From: a virus
Virus record (IMG/VR): IMGVR_UViG_3300037882_000580
Coordinates: 1 to 44,590 of that record
DNA length: 44,590 nt
Direction: 5' to 3' (one strand)
The notes under the pieces are model-generated. The model did not search any database, was not told where the DNA came from, and saw only the letters and a list, made by a program, of their open reading frames with translations. The translations under genes and the position numbers were made by a program. This document shows, in pieces, positions 40,726 through 44,590 of this stretch (position 1 is the stretch's first letter; the number at the start of each line of letters is the position of its first letter).

Positions 40726-41072
40726 ATCTTATAGTAGCGGGGGGTAGAGACTTTACCAATTATAAACTTCTTAAGGATAAGTTAGACTTTCTCCTCTCCA
40801 ACACAGACAAAGAAGACGTTACAATCCTTTGTGGTATGGCTAGAGGAGCTGACTCACTAGGTAAACGATATGCAGAGGAGAACCACATAGATGTTTGGGA
40901 GTACCCTGCTGACTGGACTAAAGGGAAGCAAGCTGGCTATCTTAGAAACTCTCAGATGGTAGAGGAAGGTACACACTTAGTAGCTTTCTGGAATGGGGTG
41001 AGTAAAGGCACAAAGCACATGATAGATCTAGCCACTAAGAAAGGGTTGGTTGTTAGGGTTATTAAATACTAA
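40722..41072 (+). CDS. SLOG-family protein (DUF2493)
   Basis: 116 residues. A Rossmann-type start NLIVAGGRDFTNY, the CGMARGADSLGKRYAEE helix and PADWTKGKQAGYLRNSQMV, then VAFWNGVSKGTKHMIDLA are the full DUF2493/SLOG signature. SLOG proteins bind nucleotide-derived ligands; phage members may sense or degrade signals used in defence, which is inference. Last gene before the promoter at 41075. Confidence 0.82.
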   Translation: MNLIVAGGRDFTNYKLLKDKLDFLLSNTDKEDVTILCGMARGADSLGKRYAEENHIDVWEYPADWTKGKQAGYLRNSQMVEEGTHLVAFWNGVSKGTKHMIDLATKKGLVVRVIKY

Positions 41073-41074
41073 GC

Positions 41075-41103
41075 TTTACATGTGTACTTACTTGCGTTAT
41101 ACT
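41075..41103 (+). promoter_or_regulatory. Promoter for the PcfJ-like gene
   Basis: -35 TTTACA (41075-41080), 17-base spacer, -10 TATACT (41098-41103), 31 bases before the start at 41134. It lies in a 61-base gap, unusual in this packed operon. Confidence 0.6.
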
Positions 41104-41133
41104 TATGTTTTATAAACAAATATGGAGAAAACT

Positions 41134-42306
41134 ATGCATAGAAAACCCTTACCTGTAGAACTAAACTACGAGGACTTGGAGATTACTTTTGGAAAAGTTA
41201 CCTTATCAGCTTTCACACGATTAAATGGTGTGAAGGATAACTATCACCTGATAAATGAGATATTGTATGGTGCTAACATGGTTTGTACAGACCCAAAGAA
41301 AGTCTATACAGAGTTTACACAAACCATAGGCATCACCCCTAAAGCTGCTGTTGGTGTAATAAACAATTTGGGTTGGAAGGTGATAGTAGGGGACTTCACA
41401 TCTGCACAAGTATTTAAGTGGTGTTATCCTCGTGGATGTAAAAGGCAGATCAGTAAACATTCTGTCATCACCATGCACCGAATGAAAGATACACTTAAGC
41501 AAATGCTAAGGGATGGACAGGAGAATCTCATCCCATTAGTTCTTAAGACCGAGATGACACCAAAGCAAATCAAGGATTCATTACCCAAAGCCTATTGGAA
41601 ACGCCTTACTAAGATAAGCTTTACAAAGGCTCAGTACATTAGCAGAGGAGTTAATGGCAAGGACGTCACTCGTATCCCAGATTACTTAGAGCTTAATACC
41701 AGCTACCTAGCCAATGTTAAAAATATCCTCAGTGATGTCCCACATCTTGTAGTTAATAGACTAGCAAAGCAGCGTAGATGCCTTACAGATGTGGGTAGAA
41801 TACACGACACTGCAAGAATAGTTCGGGACACTATGATGATGGCTGAAGAAATTATGTACAAGACTAACCCCGATTGGAGCTGGAAGCGTTGGCAAGAGGA
41901 ACATACCATAGTAACCAGAAAACGAAGGGCTGCGGAATTCTGCGACAAAGAGATATTAGTTGGTGTGTATAGGTACTTACACCGTGAAGTTTTATCTGAG
42001 CTAGGGGATAAAGCCACTCTCTTGACTTCTGCCCTAGATGTAGCCTTAGAGGGAGATGCAATGGGCCACTGTGTAGCGGGTTACGCCAGAGGATGTACAA
42101 GGGGTGAGTATGTGGTATACCACATAGAATTAACAGATGGCACTGTTGGTACATTAGGTTGCACTGTTGTAGGGACAGATAAGTGCCCTCAACTCAGATA
42201 CCAACAGTGTTATGGGAAGTACAACGAGAGGATAGATACTAACTTTGCACGACAAGTGATTGAAAAGGTCAACAACCATCTTATCTTGTACGTAGGGATG
42301 GAATAA
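41134..42306 (+). CDS. PcfJ-like protein
   Basis: 390 residues from ATG 41134, with GGAG 6 bases upstream; the ATG at 41122 overlaps this site. The C-terminal third has the PcfJ pattern: LEGDAMGHCVAGYARGCTRG, a DGTVGTLGC strand and QLRYQQCYGKYNERID. The N-terminal part is basic and helical. PcfJ was named on a conjugative plasmid; its function is unknown, and relatives are widespread in phages. Confidence 0.78.
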   Translation: MHRKPLPVELNYEDLEITFGKVTLSAFTRLNGVKDNYHLINEILYGANMVCTDPKKVYTEFTQTIGITPKAAVGVINNLGWKVIVGDFTSAQVFKWCYPRGCKRQISKHSVITMHRMKDTLKQMLRDGQENLIPLVLKTEMTPKQIKDSLPKAYWKRLTKISFTKAQYISRGVNGKDVTRIPDYLELNTSYLANVKNILSDVPHLVVNRLAKQRRCLTDVGRIHDTARIVRDTMMMAEEIMYKTNPDWSWKRWQEEHTIVTRKRRAAEFCDKEILVGVYRYLHREVLSELGDKATLLTSALDVALEGDAMGHCVAGYARGCTRGEYVVYHIELTDGTVGTLGCTVVGTDKCPQLRYQQCYGKYNERIDTNFARQVIEKVNNHLILYVGME

Positions 42307-42326
42307 AATAAGGGCACTTACTGCCC
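42302..42326 (-). terminator. Terminator at the end of the RepL-like gene
   Basis: Minus strand: GGGCA-GTAAG-TGCCC followed by TTATTTTATT. The gene's TAA lies within the loop. It also sits between convergent genes and could work weakly in the other direction. Confidence 0.65.
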
Positions 42327-42896
42327 CAACATCCAGTCATTCAATAACTTATCCCGATTGGGGTAATATCCTAGAAAGAAGTAAAGTGGGTTCACAAGAA
42401 AGAACCTACTCTCCCTCTCCTTCAGTTTATTATTAACTTCCCTTACCATCCCACTATCCTTAAGCTCCACAATAGCACTACTAACCGTCTGCCGTATGTA
42501 ACCACTACCATCCACCAACTCTTTAACACTCGTATACACCATGTTATTGTAACCTATCTTCTGCCCCAGTAAGCATAGGATAGACATAGCAGGAATACTC
42601 AACCCCCTCTCCACAATCACATCCAATAGAATAGGGCTTATCTTAAGCTTCATAAACCTCTTAACCCTAGCCTTCACTACAGAGTCGTACACTTCCCTAC
42701 TGGTTATTGAAGATAACTCTAATGGGGGTAAGTAGTAAGAACTTCCCACACTAACCTCATACAATTCCCCTGTCTCTGGGTCTACAACCCATCTGTCGCC
42801 GTTTGACGACACTTCATTATCTTCCACTATAAGTAACCCTTTGATTTTATTGAGAACTAAAAAGTGACTGCCGTCCCGCTTTATATAATATAGCAA
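42318..42896 (-). CDS. RepL-like winged-helix replication protein, putative
   Basis: Up to 192 residues from TTG 42896; a GTG 75 bases in, with AAGGG upstream, is another start, so the N-terminus is uncertain. RWVVDPETGELYEV is a common lead-in. The C-terminal half is a winged helix: SIPAMSILCLLGQKIGYNNMVYTS, KELVDGSGYIRQTVSSAIVELKDSGMV, then SRFFLVNPLYFFLGY, as in RepL-type plasmid/phage initiators. The only gene on this strand here, pointing away from a DnaA-box cluster 0.5 kb off. It may start or regulate replication; a plain transcription regulator is the alternative. Confidence 0.6.
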   Translation of the reverse strand: MLYYIKRDGSHFLVLNKIKGLLIVEDNEVSSNGDRWVVDPETGELYEVSVGSSYYLPPLELSSITSREVYDSVVKARVKRFMKLKISPILLDVIVERGLSIPAMSILCLLGQKIGYNNMVYTSVKELVDGSGYIRQTVSSAIVELKDSGMVREVNNKLKERESRFFLVNPLYFFLGYYPNRDKLLNDWMLGQ

Positions 42897-43429
42897 ATGT
42901 ACAATTTGCGTAATATTGCTATTGATTATACTAGATTAATTTCCAGAAGTAAAGAACTATTTTACTCAAAATTCCAATTCCCCTCCAGAAATATCAACCC
43001 TTTTTAATATTGCTTATTCATCACTGTATATAAAATATCTATAAGTGCATGATTATATTAGCATTTTACCATATCTACAGGAGAGGTGTTAAGCACCCCC
43101 TCCACCAGTAGGGTGATACTTATCCTAGAATATTAAAATATCTGAGTATAATCATTCTCGTATATAGCCCAATATGGGGATAAATTACCTATTTGAAGAG
43201 AATTATTATAGATTACTATCGAAGATAGTAAGTGCATATGCTAAGGCTATGGTGACATCAAGAGAGTGATATAAGGATGCTATTGGTATAAGAGGAGAGA
43301 TAGATAGTGGCTATACTAGCCTATAGTGAGAGGTATGGAGTTTATTAGGCTTAACCAACTCGCTGCCCTCTCATCACTTTACCACCCCTTTATATACTCG
43401 ATAACTGTCCTCCTTATAAGCTAATAAAT
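42897..43429. other. AT-rich non-coding region between RepL-like gene and DnaA boxes
   Basis: About 530 bases with no supported gene. It holds AT-rich runs (GTATATAAAATATCTATAAG near 43026), a GGAG-GGTG-TTAAG-CACC-CTCC hairpin (43080-43104) and a tight dyad TTACTATC-GAA-GATAGTAA (43213-43231). It suits an unwinding or regulatory region of an origin. Confidence 0.5.
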
Positions 43430-43520
43430 TGTGTATATCTTGTGGATAACTCAATAACCAGGCATTTGAAAGCCTTGTATTTACTGGCTTGTGTATAACT
43501 AATAGATATTCTGTGGATAA
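43430..43520. other. Candidate replication origin: four DnaA-box-like sites
   Basis: Perfect TGTGGATAA (reverse of TTATCCACA) at 43441-43449 and 43512-43520; near matches TGTGTATAT at 43430-43438 and TGTGTATAA at 43490-43498. All four point the same way within 91 bases in an AT-rich non-coding region. A RepL-like gene lies nearby. Origin function is inferred. Confidence 0.6.
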
Positions 43521-43807
43521 GTGACCCAGATTAGTTTACAGCCATTTTAAGGGAGTGGTATGCTTAGGGTAGGGTACTTATAGAGAGTGTCTCTAATCGC
43601 TTCTGAAGGAGTTTTATAGTGTACTGTGAGTATATTATACATTATCCTACTGGGTAGAGTATGGGTGGGGTGTGTGAGTAGGAGACCAAAGAGACGTTAA
43701 TAATCATCTTTACACTTTCCTACTTGCGTAGGTGAGTAGTATCCCCTAATATGACCATAAGAGCTGAGCAATAACTGTGAAGCAACCAGTACGAAAGTGA
43801 GCCTACC
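43521..43807. other. Non-coding region between DnaA boxes and tiny membrane genes
   Basis: About 290 bases, no supported gene. Contains the small hairpin CCTAC-TTGC-GTAGG (43720-43733) and purine-rich runs of GGGTAGGGTA type near 43567. Together with the parts to the left it completes a 0.9-kb gene-free zone. Confidence 0.45.
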
Positions 43808-43936
43808 ATGAAAAGATATTTTGTCTATGCCATTATTGTCGGTTTATTGGGTAATACTTTGTTAGATAGCGCTACTGGGTTGATTTCAAGTCGCTCTAAT
43901 ACAATTAACGCTACTTTGACTAAGATAGGTGGATGA
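43808..43936 (+). CDS. Tiny membrane protein A, unknown
   Basis: 42 residues: KRYFVYAIIVGLLGNTLLDSATGLI is one hydrophobic segment after a basic start, then a Ser/Thr/Asn-rich tail. Could be a signal anchor or small membrane protein. The ribosome site is weak. Its stop is one base before the next ATG, which supports a real pair. Confidence 0.5.
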   Translation: MKRYFVYAIIVGLLGNTLLDSATGLISSRSNTINATLTKIGG

Positions 43937-43937
43937 G

Positions 43938-44033
43938 ATGGATATTATTTATGTGTACTATGTGGCTGAACTTGTGTTAACCATGTTAGTAGCCGCTTTT
44001 ATTGTAATTAAGATTAACTCCGAGGGTGAATGA
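43938..44033 (+). CDS. Tiny membrane protein B, unknown
   Basis: 31 residues, nearly all one transmembrane segment (YVAELVLTMLVAAFIVIKI) with an acidic C-terminus. It follows gene A by one base; GGTGGATGAG may serve as the site. Not recognised. Confidence 0.5.
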   Translation: MDIIYVYYVAELVLTMLVAAFIVIKINSEGE

Positions 44034-44064
44034 AATGAAAATATGATTATTTTCTAAATACTTC

Positions 44065-44093
44065 TTGACTTGCTTCCTGCACTAGAAGATAAT
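44065..44093 (+). promoter_or_regulatory. Promoter for the DUF7666-like repeat gene
   Basis: -35 TTGACT (44065-44070), 17-base spacer, -10 GATAAT (44088-44093), 30 bases before the ATG at 44124. Confidence 0.72.
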
Positions 44094-44123
44094 AATACCA
44101 CTTTAAACAAATAGGAGAACTAT

Positions 44124-44590
44124 ATGACCACTACAACATCAACCCCTGTGATCGCATACAAAGCTTTTAATAAGGACTGGACTTGCCGTGATTTTCAGTA
44201 CGAGGTAGGTAAGATATTCAAATACGAGGGGGATGTAAAAGCTTGTAATTCAGGTTTCCATGCTTGTGAGTACCCACTTGATATTTTCAACTATTATGAT
44301 CCATGTACCAGTAAGTTTGCTCTGGTGGAGTGTAGTGGGGTTACCTCCAAAGAAAATTCGGACAGCAAGATTGCCTCCGAGATTCTTGAGTTGAAAATAG
44401 AATTGTTAGTAACAGACTTAGTTAAAGCTGCTATTGATTACACTGTATATAGAACAACCGAGAGTGGATCAGACCACACAACTGGCGACCAAGCTGCAAG
44501 CTCCGCTACTGGCTACCAAGCTGCAAGCTCCGCTACTGGCGACCAAGCTGCAAGCTCCGCTACTGGCAACCGAGCTGCAAGCTCCGCTAC
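44124..44590 (+). CDS. DUF7666-like protein with 9-residue repeats, partial
   Basis: At least 155 residues, cut by the right edge; AGGAG 7 bases before the ATG. Residues 9-75 fit the DUF7666 pattern: AYKAFNKDWTCRDFQYEVGK, then FKYEGDVKACNSGFHACEYPLDIFNYY and a KFALVECSG strand. From residue 121 a perfect 9-residue repeat begins (G-x-Q-A-A-S-S-A-T). Such tails may form a beta-helical rod. Function unknown; it has its own promoter. Confidence 0.75.
   Translation, partial: MTTTTSTPVIAYKAFNKDWTCRDFQYEVGKIFKYEGDVKACNSGFHACEYPLDIFNYYDPCTSKFALVECSGVTSKENSDSKIASEILELKIELLVTDLVKAAIDYTVYRTTESGSDHTTGDQAASSATGYQAASSATGDQAASSATGNRAASSA
44484..44590 (+). repeat. 27-bp in-frame tandem repeat, four units to the edge
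   Basis: Units begin at 44484, 44511, 44538 and 44565 (the last cut at the edge), each coding G-x-(Q/R)-A-A-S-S-A-T. The DNA is nearly identical except in codons 2 and 3: GAC, TAC, GAC, AAC, and CAA changing to CGA in unit 4. Confidence 0.92.

Noticed and set aside
1-44590. Genome-wide reassignment of TAG as a sense codon
   Set aside because: Large conserved late genes contain no internal TAG and several genes end in TAG with no continuation, so only occasional read-through or mutation is supported; no CTA-anticodon tRNA was found in the window.
44484-44590. CRISPR array
   Set aside because: The repeats are direct, without spacers, and in frame inside a gene.

Overview
This window is part of a tailed phage genome (class Caudoviricetes, contractile-tailed myovirus type), AT-rich and very densely coded. 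The morphogenesis genes give the clearest assignment: a sheath of the DUF3383 type, DUF3277-like tail tube proteins, a Mu/P2-like baseplate (spike, gp25-like wedge, J-like and DUF2612 proteins), a lambda-like head set (S49 protease with nested scaffold, gpD-like decoration protein, gpE-like major capsid protein), a DUF935 portal and a large terminase. The host is probably a Gram-negative bacterium, because perfect TTATCCACA DnaA boxes and consensus sigma70-type promoters are present. The species cannot be read from the sequence. No integrase, lysis gene, DNA polymerase or primase is seen, so the window is incomplete.

Layout. 1-23.6 kb, minus strand: the late module, read right to left from terminase to portal, protease/scaffold, decoration, capsid, connectors, sheath, three tube paralogues, tail chaperone, tape measure, baseplate and three tail fibre genes, the last running off the left edge. 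23.6-25.4 kb, minus strand: an HNH endonuclease gene, a remnant of the start of the presumed small terminase gene, and about 1.2 kb without convincing coding. That stretch has its own promoter, many GNRA/UUCG hairpins and a tRNA-Tyr-like gene. 25.4-28.3 kb, minus strand: small accessory genes and a DUF559-type nuclease gene. 28.3-28.8 kb: a divergent control region with two good promoters and a structured leader of about 420 nt. 28.8-42.3 kb, plus strand: the early/middle operon, with many small overlapping unknown genes plus PhoH ATPase, HNH endonuclease, dCMP deaminase-like enzyme, RNA ligase, SLOG-family and PcfJ-like genes. 42.3-44.1 kb: a RepL-like winged-helix gene on the minus strand beside a non-coding region with four DnaA-box-like sites, a candidate replication origin, followed by two tiny membrane-protein genes. 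From 44.1 kb: a DUF7666-like gene with 9-residue repeats, cut by the right edge.

Points that stand out: (1) a candidate large ornate non-coding RNA about 0.8-1.2 kb long, with its own dyad-covered promoter, leading into a tRNA-Tyr-like element whose D and T loops lack the usual consensus; (2) in-frame amber (TAG) codons inside or at the joint of several otherwise intact genes, one with the extended frame ending in a GTGA overlap with the next gene; (3) three tandem tail-tube paralogues with a terminator hairpin between two of them; (4) a tail-chaperone -1 extension without a canonical slippery site in the right phase; (5) the putative origin next to a RepL-like gene. Family names come from recognising motifs by eye; no database search was run.
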